This document shows, piece by piece, positions 1 through 8,769 of a stretch of DNA of 64,000 bases; positions within the stretch are counted from its first letter, which is position 1, and every line of letters starts with the position of its first letter. A program made the translations under genes and the position numbers. The DNA is from Bacillus pseudomycoides DSM 12442 (GTDB taxonomy: Bacteria > Bacillota > Bacilli > Bacillales > Bacillaceae_G). The stretch covers positions 2,667,120 to 2,731,119 of the forward strand of contig NZ_CM000745.1 of assembly GCF_000161455.1 (NCBI RefSeq), read 5' to 3'. The notes beneath the pieces were generated by a model, which was not told the origin of the DNA, made no database searches, and saw only the letters and a program-made list of their open reading frames with translations.

Positions 1-420
1 TTGCCTGATGAATTAGACCAAGCTCTTGAAGAAGATATTTATAAACGTGAAGATAAGAATAAAGTGAAGGAGACATTAACTAACCTAGGTGTAGAAGTAT
101 CTGATACATTCAGAGAATTTTATTATCGATATGCAGGACCTTTTTGGGAAGAACACGTTCCTTACGAGTTACTAGATGTTGTAGATGAAGAGAATAGTAT
201 TGAATCATACACAATTATTGCTCGAAATGAACATGGATTTCCTAAAAAGTATCTAGTTTTAAGTGAAATGTCAGCAAATGCTGTACTAGTACTTGATAGT
301 GTAACTGATAAAGTTTACTCGGTTAATTTTGAAGGTGGAGATGAGCTACTTTTAAGCGGAGAGTTAAAGGAAACTTGGCCAGCATTTTATGTGTTTTTAA
401 AAGAATATTTTAACTGTTAG
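1..420 (+). CDS. SUKH (SMI1/KNR4)-type immunity protein, possibly 5'-partial
   Basis: The reading frame is open from the first base of the window with TTG as the first codon, so the true start may lie upstream. The 139-residue product has the SUKH pattern: an early helix with FREFYYRYAG, a central block of short beta strands (YLVLSEMSANAVLVLD) and a C-terminal helix ending FYVFLKEYF. SUKH proteins are cytoplasmic immunity proteins that neutralise many unrelated polymorphic toxins. It lies just ahead of an orphan toxin-cassette array, which fits that role. The cognate toxin is not in the window. The family call is fairly safe; the partner is unknown. Confidence 0.6.
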   Translation: MPDELDQALEEDIYKREDKNKVKETLTNLGVEVSDTFREFYYRYAGPFWEEHVPYELLDVVDEENSIESYTIIARNEHGFPKKYLVLSEMSANAVLVLDSVTDKVYSVNFEGGDELLLSGELKETWPAFYVFLKEYFNC

Positions 421-822
421 ATGGAGATTAAGTTAATGTTGGATAAAATGATTTTATTCATGATGCTAAGTAGGCGCAAGGGGTTATAGTAACTTTATAA
501 GCTTATATATGTATGAAAACGATAAAGCTCTTTAAACATACAGGTGAAGAGAATTTATTTGAAGTTGATAAAAAATGAATCAGTTGTTTAAAAGTAGAGA
601 CTCATGATGGTTGTACCATCATGGGCTACTATATGCAATGATTTAATTGAAAGAGGAGTACAAGTTTAGACGAGACGACATTTTACTGGGTAACAAATAC
701 AATGACATGGAAGTTAAACTAACGAACTCGTACAAAGTCGTAAGTATTAATGTATTACTTGTTACAACATGTAATAGGTGTCATACTGTCGCTATAAAAC
801 TTACGAACTTAAAGCGCTTGAT
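421..822. other. Gene-free stretch with a short hairpin
   Basis: No credible reading frame was found. A perfect 8-bp inverted repeat (CATGATGG/CCATCATG, 5-nt loop) sits at 603-623 but has no following T-run. A phrase near 676-700 resembles one at 15421-15450, so both may be relics of the same lost gene. The stretch ends in the left arm of the cassette terminator. Confidence 0.4.
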
Positions 823-874
823 ATGAACTGCACCCCAATTGTTAGTCGTGTCTAACAATTGGGGTGCAGTTCAT
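823..874. mobile_element. 52-bp palindrome inserted inside a cassette terminator
   Basis: Two perfect 23-bp arms (ATGAACTGCACC...) flank a 6-nt centre. The core, CACCCCAATTGTTAG, is also the first arm of the hairpin before the IS3-type transposase relic near 24.95 kb. Compared with the uninterrupted terminator at 13303-13347, the palindrome sits between CTTGAT and TGTCTA, splitting that stem. I infer a footprint or miniature derivative of an IS3-type end. The repeat itself is seen directly; its origin is inferred. Confidence 0.65.
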
Positions 875-998
875 TGTCTACAATAGACGACGAGTGCTTT
901 TTCGCGCTTTAGCATAGAAAAGATACATTATAATTTTATAAGTGCACTAAGTGTTACATCTTTGTTGCTGTTTTTATAGATTATAATGGCCATGTACA
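875..998 (+). repeat. Cassette leader repeat, copy 1
   Basis: This is the right half of the split terminator (GTCTA/TAGAC inner stem, then GAGTGCTTTTT) followed by about 100 bp closely matching 13325-13447, including GCACTAAGTGTTACATCTTTG. The leader precedes the toxin-linker homology in both places and, in decayed form, at 4183-4290. Repeat homology therefore begins upstream of any coding sequence. Confidence 0.7.
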
Positions 999-1717
999 GT
1001 GTACGATGATAGTAAGGAGAAAGTTGTAAAAAGGATCAAAGTAACAACTGGCCTTGGATTATTTGTGAAACTGTCAGCTGGATGCGGTACATTGATAGAG
1101 AAGCAAGGTGGTGGACACCAGGGAAGGTTACCGAGTAGGGTTAATGCACGCCATGCAGAGAGCGGTAAGAAAATCAATGATGAGATTCAGGGGATTGAGG
1201 ATTCGCTTGTGGAGAGAATAAAAAATGGTGGTTTAGGTAAGGAGGATAGTGGTGTTGCAGGTAAAATAGATCCTCTAAGTAATCCTAAAATAGCAAAAGA
1301 AATTGAGGCTAACTCTGATGCTGTTTATGGATATTCACATAAACAAGGGTCGCCTATAGATAAATTCTGAATCGATTAATCTAGAGGAAGTTGCTTTTGC
1401 AAGAACTTGAAGTATCTTAAGAAATTGGAATAAAAAAGCAATCAGCTTACAAATGAGGTAGGTTACTAAACTTCAAAATGAAGGAATGTCGATTGAAGAA
1501 ATTGCAAGAAAGAAGGTTGAAAAGCGAAATTTGGATAGAATACAATCATATCTTGATTCCAATAACCTTGAGGGACTAAATGTAATAAAAGTATGGTAGA
1601 GAGAAAGAACCTACACCAAAACAACTTTTTGACAAATATGGTTCATGAGAAGATGTAATATACGGCAGCACAAAATCAACTCCAGCAATAGATGTGTTAA
1701 TGGGTTTGTATAAGTAG
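999..1717 (+). pseudogene. Decayed orphan toxin tip, paralogue of the intact one at 13448
   Basis: A GTG-initiated frame of 123 codons carries the shared linker (VYDDSKEKVVKRIKVTT, then NARHAES and KKINDEIQGIED) and the start of the toxin domain (SDAVYGYS), stopping at 1370. Downstream, shifted frames continue the same domain: GMSIEEIARKKVEKRN, then PTPKQLFDKYGS and VLMGLYK. This matches the order in the intact paralogue. About 50 residues of linker are missing after KLSAG. Several indels and stops make it non-functional as one protein. Toxic activity is unknown. Confidence 0.75.
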
Positions 1718-1732
1718 CAGGAGGTTATGATT

Positions 1733-2074
1733 ATGATTGAGGAAAAACAAAATCAAAATACACGGTGGTATGTGGATAATAATTTAAGAATCCGCATACA
1801 AGAAATAGAGGATGGAAAGGCGAAACTGTGGATGGCAATTGATAAGTTAAACATTTGTTTTACATTGATTATGTATGATTTTATGGATTGGTGTGAGCGA
1901 GAGATAAGTATAAACTTGGAGATTGATAAGAGTTGGAATAATCATAGAGGTTTTATTATAGACAGAAAAGACCAAGTAATAATTATGTCGGAAATAAAAA
2001 GGTTCATTAATGAATTTAACGTAAAACCTAATGAAAATGCTGACCAGTTTTCAGATAATGAGTGGTATGCATAA
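1733..2074 (+). CDS. Immunity protein for the DAVYG-type toxin, paralogue of 14365
   Basis: The second ATG is chosen because AGGAGG ends 8 nt upstream; the earlier in-frame ATG is only 2 nt from it. The 113-residue product aligns along its length with the immunity protein downstream of the intact toxin: both open with a W-Y-x-x-N segment, have a central MYDFMDW/MWGFDDE region, and end in a helix before a polar tail. The gene is open although its toxin is wrecked, a common pattern in this array. Likely cytoplasmic; I do not recognise a named Imm family. Confidence 0.6.
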   Translation: MIEEKQNQNTRWYVDNNLRIRIQEIEDGKAKLWMAIDKLNICFTLIMYDFMDWCEREISINLEIDKSWNNHRGFIIDRKDQVIIMSEIKRFINEFNVKPNENADQFSDNEWYA

Positions 2075-2146
2075 ATATGACCTTTTTCTGATGCTATAAA
2101 ATACTTGGAAAGCAGAACTTTTAGCTAGATATTATTTTTCTAACAA

Positions 2147-2184
2147 AAGAATCCGGGAGTTAGTCCTCTGGATTCTCTTTCATA
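2147..2184 (+). terminator. Terminator after first immunity gene
   Basis: AGAATCC pairs with GGATTCT, extended inside by AG/CT, followed by a T/C-rich tail. Confidence 0.5.
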
Positions 2185-2359
2185 ATCTTATTATCTTTAA
2201 GTTCGTTTGAATCTTTACGTACAATTTTATTCACAGTGCCAGGAAGGATTGAACCAGTATATAGTGGGAAACCTATAAAACGGGATTCGTTCATGGTGGA
2301 ATATCATATTCAAGGAAAGGAACCGGTTATGCGTGAAATTTTAAATAAAGCAAGAGGAT

Positions 2360-2461
2360 AATACTATGTCATAGAAGAAACTGCTCGAGAAAATATTTTT
2401 ATATAGCGGGATCATTTACTGAATTTCTAAAAAATTATTTTATGATGAAGATGATGAGTAA
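2360..2461 (+). pseudogene. SUKH immunity gene remnant (C-terminal 30 codons)
   Basis: Reading across two frameshifts gives TARENIFYIAGSFTEFLK followed by YDEDDE and a stop. This closely matches the end of the intact SUKH protein at 56677 (ARENVFYVAQSFTEFLSK, DEDDE). Upstream bases from about 2270 may be more of the same gene but are too degraded to read. A hairpin at 2488-2528 (ACATCTAAA/TTTAGGTGT plus a T-run) looks like its terminator. Confidence 0.65.
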
Positions 2462-2685
2462 TATTAAATAAGTAAATGCGGTAATAAAGACATCTAAACA
2501 ATTTAAGTTATTTAGGTGTTTTATTTTGTAAATTAGAGATAACATAATAGGATAAAAATGGAAAATGTATTAAGGAAGAGTTAGAATTTGATGAATAGGT
2601 TTATAGGTATTAATAATTTTCTTGATTAAAATAAAAAAATGAACTGTTCAGTTGGAGTATGTAGATTTTAGACCTTCTCAAACTA

Positions 2686-3549
2686 GTGACCTTAATAATA
2701 GATATTGTTCAAAAAATGTATCGGCTCGGCGGGAAAATGGCCGAGGGTGTGGATAATGCATTTGCCTTCTTCAAGGGCGTTGAACCAGTTGGAAGCGGTG
2801 CATTGGCAGGGAGCCCAGGAAATGTTACCAAGTGGGTTAATACGCGTCATACTGAGAGTAGTAAGAAAATCAATGATGAGATTCAGGGGATTGAGGCTTC
2901 GCTTGCTAAGGGGCAAGCGCAAAATGCAAACCGGTTATCTGGAGAGAAATCAGGCAATCTTTCGCTGAATATAGAAAAGAAAACATCTGTGGAAAATGCG
3001 CCAGTGTTTGAGAAGAAATCGGCGGAGTTTTTTGATGGGTTGAATTTGAAGAGTGGTTCGAAGGATTTAGAATTAAAAGAATCTACTAAGGGTAATCTTG
3101 ATTTTAAAGAGTGGGAAGATATGCCTGTTGGTGGTCAAGCTCGTCTAACAGCTGATGGATTAAGAATTATGAGTATTCGAGATTTAAAGAAATTTAAGAA
3201 AGACATGAATGAAATCGGTATTAAAATTATTCTTGACAAAAAGGAGAAAATTCTCCCTAGAAATGTTGCGAGGGGCTTTGACCCCTATACTGAACAAATG
3301 GTTTTGAGAACTGACGCATCACTTTTAAGTGCCCTTCATGAATCCTACCATGCTAAACAATTTAGAGAACTTGGACAAGAAAATTATTTGAAACAATCAA
3401 GATCAGAAAGAGAAGAGTACGTTTATAATGAAATTATGAAGAATAAGGAAAAATTTATTGCTGAAGAGATATATGAAGCACAAAGATATATTTTCTTCAT
3501 TAGAAACAAACAATGGCCATTACCTAATTGGAAAGGATATGAGAAATAG
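2686..3549 (+). CDS. Orphan toxin tip with zincin metallopeptidase domain (Tox-MPTase-like)
   Basis: The 287-residue frame starts inside the shared linker (MYRLGGKMAEGV, then KWVNTRHTESSKKINDEIQG) and runs through a second linker (KKSAEFFDGLNLKSGS) into a toxin domain from about residue 150. The domain has the zincin signature HESYHAKQF preceded by GFDPYTEQMVLR, and then REEYVYNEI. The two histidines and the glutamate fit zinc binding and catalysis in toxin metallopeptidases. No delivery domain or convincing start is present: the GTG taken here has no strong RBS and lies before the linker homology. It is probably a silent tip used by recombination. It overlaps the next gene's first possible codon by 1 nt. 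Confidence 0.7.
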   Translation: MTLIIDIVQKMYRLGGKMAEGVDNAFAFFKGVEPVGSGALAGSPGNVTKWVNTRHTESSKKINDEIQGIEASLAKGQAQNANRLSGEKSGNLSLNIEKKTSVENAPVFEKKSAEFFDGLNLKSGSKDLELKESTKGNLDFKEWEDMPVGGQARLTADGLRIMSIRDLKKFKKDMNEIGIKIILDKKEKILPRNVARGFDPYTEQMVLRTDASLLSALHESYHAKQFRELGQENYLKQSRSEREEYVYNEIMKNKEKFIAEEIYEAQRYIFFIRNKQWPLPNWKGYEK

Positions 3550-3551
3550 TG

Positions 3552-3902
3552 ATGGAACAAAAGGAAACAAATATAACTGCAAGTCAAGCTATTCAAATTG
3601 CTAAGCGATATCAGAAAAAGCATAATATACATGGGATCATACATGAGGATATAGAAAGGTCCGTAAGATTTTATAGTGAATTTTATAGAATTAAAGGAAG
3701 TGCTTGGCTCGTTTTGGCAGATATCACACCCAAGACATATGAAGGTGATGATGAAATTATTTTTGTTGTTTCTGATGAAGAAGGTGTTGTAGATCATGTT
3801 CTAGACCATAACGGGATACCTCATCGTTATCATCTATCAAGTAATAGAGATTATACTGATGAGGAGTTTGAAGCCATTTTTAATGACGATGAGATTAAGT
3901 AA
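3552..3902 (+). CDS. Immunity protein for the metallopeptidase toxin tip
   Basis: The ATG lies two bases after the toxin stop, with GGAAAGG upstream; a GTG one codon earlier is also possible. The 116-residue acidic protein has an N-terminal helix (ASQAIQIAKRYQKKHNI), a beta-rich middle (WLVLADI, DEIIFVVSDEEGVVDHVLDHNG) and an acidic helix (YTDEEFEAIFNDDE). No signal peptide or membrane segment is seen. The immunity role is inferred from position and coupling; I do not recognise a named Imm family. Confidence 0.6.
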   Translation: MEQKETNITASQAIQIAKRYQKKHNIHGIIHEDIERSVRFYSEFYRIKGSAWLVLADITPKTYEGDDEIIFVVSDEEGVVDHVLDHNGIPHRYHLSSNRDYTDEEFEAIFNDDEIK

Positions 3903-4182
3903 AAAGTACTTATTTATTTTTGGGCTACCAAGTAGTGAATAGATCTTTTTACTAAGAATATAAGGAAATAAATATGTAGAATGAAGAACTCATGATGGTT
4001 AGGCAATTATGGAATTATATAACGATATTTATTTATGAAAATAAGAACGATACGTAGACGAAAAGCAATTTTAAATATACGACTTATTTTCGCAGAGAAC
4101 AAACCATAAACTTACGAAATTAAATAGGACCATTGGTTTGAGGATAAGAATTGTAACAAATTAATTCATATAGTTAGCAAAA
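3903..4182. other. Gene-free stretch
   Basis: I see no readable frame. The phrase ACTCATGATGGTT recurs from the 600-bp region, suggesting shared ancestry of the cassette ends. Confidence 0.3.
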
Positions 4183-4290
4183 AAGCACTTGATTGCGAAA
4201 GGCAACGAGTGCTTTTTGCATTTAAGTATAGAATTAAAAGATTCATTAAATTTTTATAGTTTGTAATGGTTATGTACAGTATACGGAGAT
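4183..4290 (+). repeat. Cassette leader repeat, copy 2, with terminator
   Basis: The stem AAAGCACTTG/CGAGTGCTTT with an inner TTGC/GCAA pair and a T-run is the uninterrupted version of the terminator split at 823. The following bases reproduce a shortened leader (GATTCATTAAA...TAATGGTTATGTACAGT). Confidence 0.65.
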
Positions 4291-5272
4291 AGTAGAGGAA
4301 AATTGTAAAAGGGGTCAAAGTAATAATAAACTTTGGATTATTAGCGAAAAGGTGAGATGGAGAAACTACTCTTCATTCAAATATAGTACAATCATTCCAA
4401 GACAGCAAAAATATTAGGCCTGACCGCGTGAGACTAGAAAGCCTAAAAGTAGAAAAATACGGAAATGAAAAAATGTATCAGCTTGGCGGAAAAATAGCCG
4501 GGGGTGTAGATTATGTAACAGCTACACTCAAAGGTGTTGAAGCAGCTGGAGACGGTACATTGATAGGGAAGCAAGTTGGCCCAGGGAAAATTACCGAGTG
4601 GGTTAATGCACGCCATGCAGAGAGTACTAAGTTTATGGATGGTAAGATTCAGGGGATTGAGGCTTCACTTGCTACGAGAATAGGGAATGCTGGTTCAGGA
4701 GTTAGTAAGGAAGTTAGTGGAGTTAAGGGTATGGGTGAAAATATTATTTTTAAGCCAGGATATGATACCCATTTAATAGAGGTAGAAGGTTTCAAGGCAA
4801 AACCAACAATTGGTGTTAAAGGAGGTCACAATTTGACAATTTCAAGAAATTTGTTTTGGATAATTTCGGCAACCAAATAACGGATATCAATCAAGCTATT
4901 GTAACCAAGACACCTCACCAAAATATCGATGGTATATACGAGATAAAATATAAACTACCAGCTTATGATGGATTGAGTACGGCAAATGGTGGAAAAGGGA
5001 ATTTTACAGGTCAGTGGAAAGAGTATAAGAATCCTAAAACTGTTTATGACCCTAATGTAATTTCTGATGAACAAATATTAAAGTGGGGGAGGGAGGCGAT
5101 GGCTGAAGGAATAAGCAATAACAGAATTTAAATAGATTCTCGGCCTAATGCTGTTTCCAATGAAGTTGTTGGATATGCAGATATAGGAGGAGAAAAGTTA
5201 CAATTTATAGGGTATATTGATAAAACAACTGGAGAGGTTAAAAATTTCTTCCATGTGTTTCCTAAACAATAG
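4291..5272 (+). pseudogene. Orphan RNase toxin tip (CdiA_C / EndoU-like), frameshifted and stopped
   Basis: The 5' part is a degraded linker; an open stretch starts at 4428 (KYGNEKMYQLGGK, then TEWVNARHAEST). The toxin domain begins near 4740 with KPTIGVKGGHN. One base appears lost near 4834: in the next frame the text resumes DNFKKFVLDNFGNQITDINQ and continues NIDGIYEIKYKLPAYDG, TVYDPNVISDEQILKWGREA. A TAA at 5129 interrupts it, after which the frame reads on to GYIDKTTGEVKNFFHVFPK. This order fits CdiA C-terminal RNase domains on remembered family features. Broken in this strain. Confidence 0.65.
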
Positions 5273-5291
5273 TCTAAGGAGAATGTTGATA

Positions 5292-5675
5292 ATGGATGAT
5301 GAAATTTATTACGTAGAAAATTTTGAGGAAAAAGTTCAGAATATGGAAGCTTATTTTAATACCATTGGAGACGGATATTTCTTAGAAGCATTACATCATT
5401 TTAAACTTGCTAAAGGATTTGGAATTGGATTTACAAGTTGCTACTTTGCTACCGAATGTCAACTACATGATGAGGAGTATTTTGGAGATACTGGAGTCAA
5501 CTTTACTACGATTCCGCCAGTAACAAGTGTGGAAGTCTATGCAATTGTAGACTATGAAACATTTTATAATTATTTAAAAGAGGTCAGTGAAAATTATGTA
5601 TCTCGGAATAAACATAATGCAGAGGAAGTTGAAGCTTGCTTGAAAGAAATTAGACATAAATTTAATATTGGATAA
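5292..5675 (+). CDS. Ribonuclease-toxin immunity protein (CdiI-like)
   Basis: ATG 5292 is chosen because AAGGAG lies 10 nt upstream; an ATG at 5283 would be too close. The 127-residue protein contains YFNTIGDGYFLEALHHF, GFGIGFTSCYF, DEEYFGD and VDYETFYNYLKEVSENYV, the order I associate with the CdiI_4-type immunity family. The preceding toxin tip is the matching CdiA_C-type RNase, which strengthens both calls. The gene is intact although the toxin is broken. Confidence 0.65.
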   Translation: MDDEIYYVENFEEKVQNMEAYFNTIGDGYFLEALHHFKLAKGFGIGFTSCYFATECQLHDEEYFGDTGVNFTTIPPVTSVEVYAIVDYETFYNYLKEVSENYVSRNKHNAEEVEACLKEIRHKFNIG

Positions 5676-5796
5676 ACACTATGTACATGAAAATCAATTC
5701 GTGGGTTTACTTTTTAGAAGTAGGATTGTACGATACAATCAACAAATCAAACGCTAAAAAATTTGTCAAACACGCTTAATAAATTTAAAAGGCTTA

Positions 5797-5833
5797 TTCC
5801 AACTTGAGTGATGAGTTGGAATGGGTCTTTTTT
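5797..5833 (+). terminator. Terminator in toxin-tail repeat
   Basis: Perfect stem TTCCAACT/AGTTGGAA with a 9-nt loop, followed by TCTTTTTT. The surrounding phrase (AATTTGTC...AAGGCTTATTCCAACTT) recurs near 11960-12020. Confidence 0.6.
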
Positions 5834-5835
5834 GC

Positions 5836-6042
5836 ATGCAAAAAAGGCAAGGAGGAAAAGGAAAAAGTAGGTATAGCAAAAGTAAGGTCTAATATATAAC
5901 TTTAAAGTCAGCTGGTTTGAGTGATACACAAGCTCAGAAGGCCGTTCAACGAGCAACAGAACAACAATTGTTTTATAAATTAGCTGGAGACGATTTTGTT
6001 CCAAGGATTCCTGGTAGAATTAATTTACCAAAACTTAAATAA
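5836..6042 (+). pseudogene. Toxin tip C-terminal remnant
   Basis: About 50 open codons after a stop encode LKSAGLSDTQAQKAVQRA and end AGDDFVPRIPGRINLPKLK, stopping 12 bp before the next gene. The upstream part is unreadable. The position directly before an immunity gene and the truncation point to the tail of a lost toxin. No catalytic motif remains. Confidence 0.5.
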
Positions 6043-6054
6043 AGGAGCATTTAC

Positions 6055-6546
6055 ATGGAATTAAATACTTCTGTAGTGGAAGCGGTATTGTCTAGTAATT
6101 GGTTAAAACATTGTGGAACAGAGAGTAATTTGCCTCAAGGAATTGAGTATACCTATTTATCAAATAAAAAGAAAATGGTTAAGAGTGTGAATGGGATAGA
6201 ATGGGAAAATATTTGTCTTGAAGAAAGTAATAATTTAACGGGTTATTTAGCAAAGAATGAACCAGAAATATATAATAAAAATTGGAACACCTTAGTTAAA
6301 AAAATCAAAGCAGAGGTATTACCAAAAATTACTGACAATATTGAAAAACAAATAACGATATTGGGGTTACCAAAAGATATATTAAATGCTATTAAATTCG
6401 ATATAGTAAGTATAATAATGGTACTATCTTATGAAGAATATTATAAGTCAGCATTTTATAACGAAATGCTAGAAATCTATTTAAGTGGACATATTCCTTG
6501 TGGATGGAATGGAAAGTATCCAGAAGGAAATATATTTATATATTAG
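6055..6546 (+). CDS. Putative immunity protein, CGWNG family, paralogue of 57829
   Basis: ATG follows AAAGGAG at good spacing. The 163-residue protein ends EIYLSGHIPCGWNGKYPEGN; the only other member here, at 57829, ends EIYKAGGFPCGWNGEYPGNG. Both have a helical middle with a long polar helix (here LVKKIKAEVLPKITDN). No signal peptide or membrane segment. It sits between a toxin-tail remnant and another immunity gene, supporting an immunity role. I cannot assign a named family. Confidence 0.5.
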   Translation: MELNTSVVEAVLSSNWLKHCGTESNLPQGIEYTYLSNKKKMVKSVNGIEWENICLEESNNLTGYLAKNEPEIYNKNWNTLVKKIKAEVLPKITDNIEKQITILGLPKDILNAIKFDIVSIIMVLSYEEYYKSAFYNEMLEIYLSGHIPCGWNGKYPEGNIFIY

Positions 6547-6556
6547 GGGGACAAAA

Positions 6557-6958
6557 ATGACTAATGATGTAGAATATTACAGTGAAGTGAAAAAAATGAT
6601 TCAGCAGTTTTTAAATACTTCACAATTGGTTCCAGAAATATTAAACGAACAAGAAAAGCAAATAATAGCAACATTTTGTTTTGGTATGATAAATGGTTAT
6701 TCTTTAAAAAATAAAAAGAACGCCATACAAATACAGGGAGCTACAATTGATATATTGATAGAAATGTTCTTTTATTCTCCAGCAGCTAGTGCGGAATTCT
6801 GTAATTTTTTAATTGAGTGTACAGATAAATCATTTCATCCAACTATGCATTCTATCATTCATAGAGGAATTCAAGGGTATTATCAATATGAAGAAGCTAA
6901 AAATAATGAGTTAAAAGATAATATTGAGAATGTGATTGAAGTAGTAAAGAATCATTAA
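6557..6958 (+). CDS. Imm48-like immunity protein
   Basis: ATG lies 6 nt after GGGGG, just past the stop of the previous gene, so the two are probably co-transcribed. The 133-residue protein shows LNEQEKQIIATFCFGMING, FYSPAASAEFCNFLIECT and FHPTMHSIIHRGIQGYYQYE. These are the motifs I remember for Imm48 proteins in Bacillus toxin loci. A larger frame starting inside the previous gene has no matching RBS. The cognate toxin is not recognisable. Confidence 0.55.
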   Translation: MTNDVEYYSEVKKMIQQFLNTSQLVPEILNEQEKQIIATFCFGMINGYSLKNKKNAIQIQGATIDILIEMFFYSPAASAEFCNFLIECTDKSFHPTMHSIIHRGIQGYYQYEEAKNNELKDNIENVIEVVKNH

Positions 6959-6962
6959 AATT

Positions 6963-7006
6963 AAGGGCATTGACTGAGGAAATTTAATCTTAGTTAATGC
7001 CCTTTG
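6963..7006 (+). terminator. Terminator after Imm48-like gene
   Basis: AAGGGCATT(G)ACT pairs with AGTTAATGCCCTT around an A/T-rich loop; the following T-run is short. Confidence 0.55.
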
Positions 7007-7008
7007 TG

Positions 7009-7349
7009 CATAGCACCAATAAAAGGGATTGTAGGCTGGTCTGGATTAATATGGAAAGTGGAACTTATACTAAAATTAGTGATCATCGTATATACGCATT
7101 GGATCAAAAAATGTTAAGGGAATAGATGGATAGAAAACTTTTTATTATTGGTGAAAAAGATTATTAAGGAAAGAGATAGAGAGGCAAAGCGGATAAAGGT
7201 TTAAAGAAATCGGTATATAGCATTACAAGGTTACCGTTTCAATAAATTAAGGGCAATGCACTCTGCTAGATATCCTATTCAAAGTATTCGTGATTTTTAC
7301 TAAAAATATTAGATATAATGGTAAATTTACAAATAAGTAAAGAAAGGAT
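7009..7349. other. Gene-free stretch, decayed
   Basis: Short frames with many stops and no family signal. By position it should be the N-terminal part of the WHH toxin tip that follows, now unreadable. Confidence 0.3.
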
Positions 7350-7604
7350 TTGTTAATTGCAAGGGATACCGATCAATTTAAATCTTGCACCAATGCTTTG
7401 AAAAAGGAAATAGAAGATGGGAAAATATCAAAAGATTTGTTTACAGTCAAACAATTGAGATTAATTGATCAAGAAGCAGCGAGAATCCCTGATTTAATAT
7501 GGCATCATCATCAAGGGGCGGGTAAATTACAGTTAGTTGTGCAAGATGTGCACGAATCAGCACGTCATTTAGGTGGTAAAAAATTATGGGGAGGTAAACG
7601 ATAA
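7350..7604 (+). CDS. WHH-type HNH nuclease toxin tip, C-terminal fragment
   Basis: The TTG-initiated 84-residue frame ends with the nuclease core IPDLIWHHHQGAGKLQLV followed by VHESARHLGGKKLWGG. W-H-H with the downstream H...H..GG pattern is characteristic of the WHH branch of HNH/Endo VII toxin nucleases that cut nucleic acid. The linker and N-terminal half are absent, so the product is probably inactive or undelivered. Its TAA overlaps the ATG of the next gene (TAATG), so the SUKH protein is translationally coupled and likely its immunity partner. Confidence 0.65.
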   Translation: MLIARDTDQFKSCTNALKKEIEDGKISKDLFTVKQLRLIDQEAARIPDLIWHHHQGAGKLQLVVQDVHESARHLGGKKLWGGKR

Positions 7605-8104
7605 TGAGGGATGATTTAAAATGGTTATATCCAGATAAAGAAGTTAGTGAAGAGGTTATTAAAAAATTCGCCGAGAATTTAAAAATTGTATATCCTAATG
7701 ATTACATTCAGTGTGTGAAAAAATATGGGGGGGCTATTGTCGAGCCTTCATCTTTTGATGTGAAAAATAATGAAGAAGGTCGAGTATTCGGTTCACTATG
7801 TAGTTTTGATAAAAATGCTACATCCAACATTTATAAAACATATAGTAATTTGAAATCTAGTTTACCTAATCAAATAATTCCTTTTGCAGATGATCCTGCT
7901 GGAAATAAAATATGTTTTGATTATAAGAATCATGAAGATAACCCAATTGTTGTCTTTTGGGATCATGAAGAATCTGAGAATAGGGAGACACTTATCGAAG
8001 AAGGATTATCAGTTCAAGAAGCAGATGAGGTTATGAGAGAGAGTATTTATTATATTGCTGACAGTTTTACGAGCTTTTTAGATATGCTTTATAAAGAAGA
8101 ATAA
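7604..8104 (+). CDS. SUKH (SMI1/KNR4) immunity protein for the WHH nuclease
   Basis: Start shared with the TAATG overlap. The 166-residue protein reads PNDYIQCVKKYGGAIVEP, then GRVFGSLCSFDKN, then IPFADDPAGNKICFDYKNH and PIVVFWDHEES, ending in a helix (YYIADSFTSFLDMLYKEE). This is the textbook SUKH layout. Close paralogues in the window are the pseudogene at 8769, the intact gene at 56677 and a remnant at 2360. Confidence 0.85.
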   Translation: MRDDLKWLYPDKEVSEEVIKKFAENLKIVYPNDYIQCVKKYGGAIVEPSSFDVKNNEEGRVFGSLCSFDKNATSNIYKTYSNLKSSLPNQIIPFADDPAGNKICFDYKNHEDNPIVVFWDHEESENRETLIEEGLSVQEADEVMRESIYYIADSFTSFLDMLYKEE

Positions 8105-8433
8105 AATGTCATTAAGATATTCGAATAACAAAAATTTATTACCTGATTTTATGGATATATATTAAAAGCGGTGTTTGTTAGTGAATTAGTAACCCTTTGA
8201 TTCCTATTGCGTGTAATAAAGTTAAAGTAATATTCCTCATAATCAATAAAGTATGCCATTCAAGAACATATTTTGGTGTAGACCCAATTTTATTTTAAAT
8301 AAAATTATTCTATAAAAAAGGATTATTTATTATAGGAATAAGTTGAAAAATTTACTTTTTATAAATTTCGGATAATTTCCTGGGTATTGAGTAAAGGAAA
8401 AGAATTAAAAGAAGAGTTTATGGAGGAAAAATT
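8105..8433. other. Gene-free stretch
   Basis: A/T-rich with no readable frame or clear hairpin. By analogy with the preceding module it replaces the missing front of the second WHH toxin. Confidence 0.3.
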
Positions 8434-8769
8434 GTGACTGATATTAAATATGATTTGATTGGTTATCCGCTATTTATTGGAGAAAACCAAAAATTTATGC
8501 TAAAACTAAAAGGAGATATACTAAATGGGTCAGATGAAAAATTATTTTCTACTTGTACGCATGAGTTAAGAGAAGCAATAGAAAACAATGAAATTTCAAA
8601 AGACCTTTTTACTTCAAAACAGCTAGCACAAATAGAGGCAGGAAATTCAAGAATTTAAGGGTTAACTTGGCACCTTCATCAAGTAGTCGGAAAAATACAA
8701 CTCTTACCTTCTAGAAAACATAAGATAAGTTATCTTGGTGGCGAAAAGCTATGGAGGGATGAAAATTAA
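8434..8769 (+). pseudogene. Second WHH-type nuclease tip, interrupted by TAA
   Basis: The frame opens MTDIKYDLIGYPLF and runs through CTHELREAIENNEISKDLF to a TAA at 8656. The same frame continues GLTWHLHQVVGKIQLL and YLGGEKLWRDEN. It is a duplicate of the module 1.1 kb upstream (ISKDLF shared). The usual W-H-H is W-H-L-H here, so the second histidine is displaced. The stop removes the catalytic core. Confidence 0.7.

Noticed and set aside
3423..3797. Minus-strand 124-residue frame across the metallopeptidase tip and its immunity gene
   Set aside because: It spans the junction of two well-supported plus-strand genes and has no recognisable features.
5747..6004. Minus-strand 85-residue hydrophobic frame
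   Set aside because: It covers a terminator and a plus-strand toxin tail; its hydrophobicity comes from A/T-rich complement.
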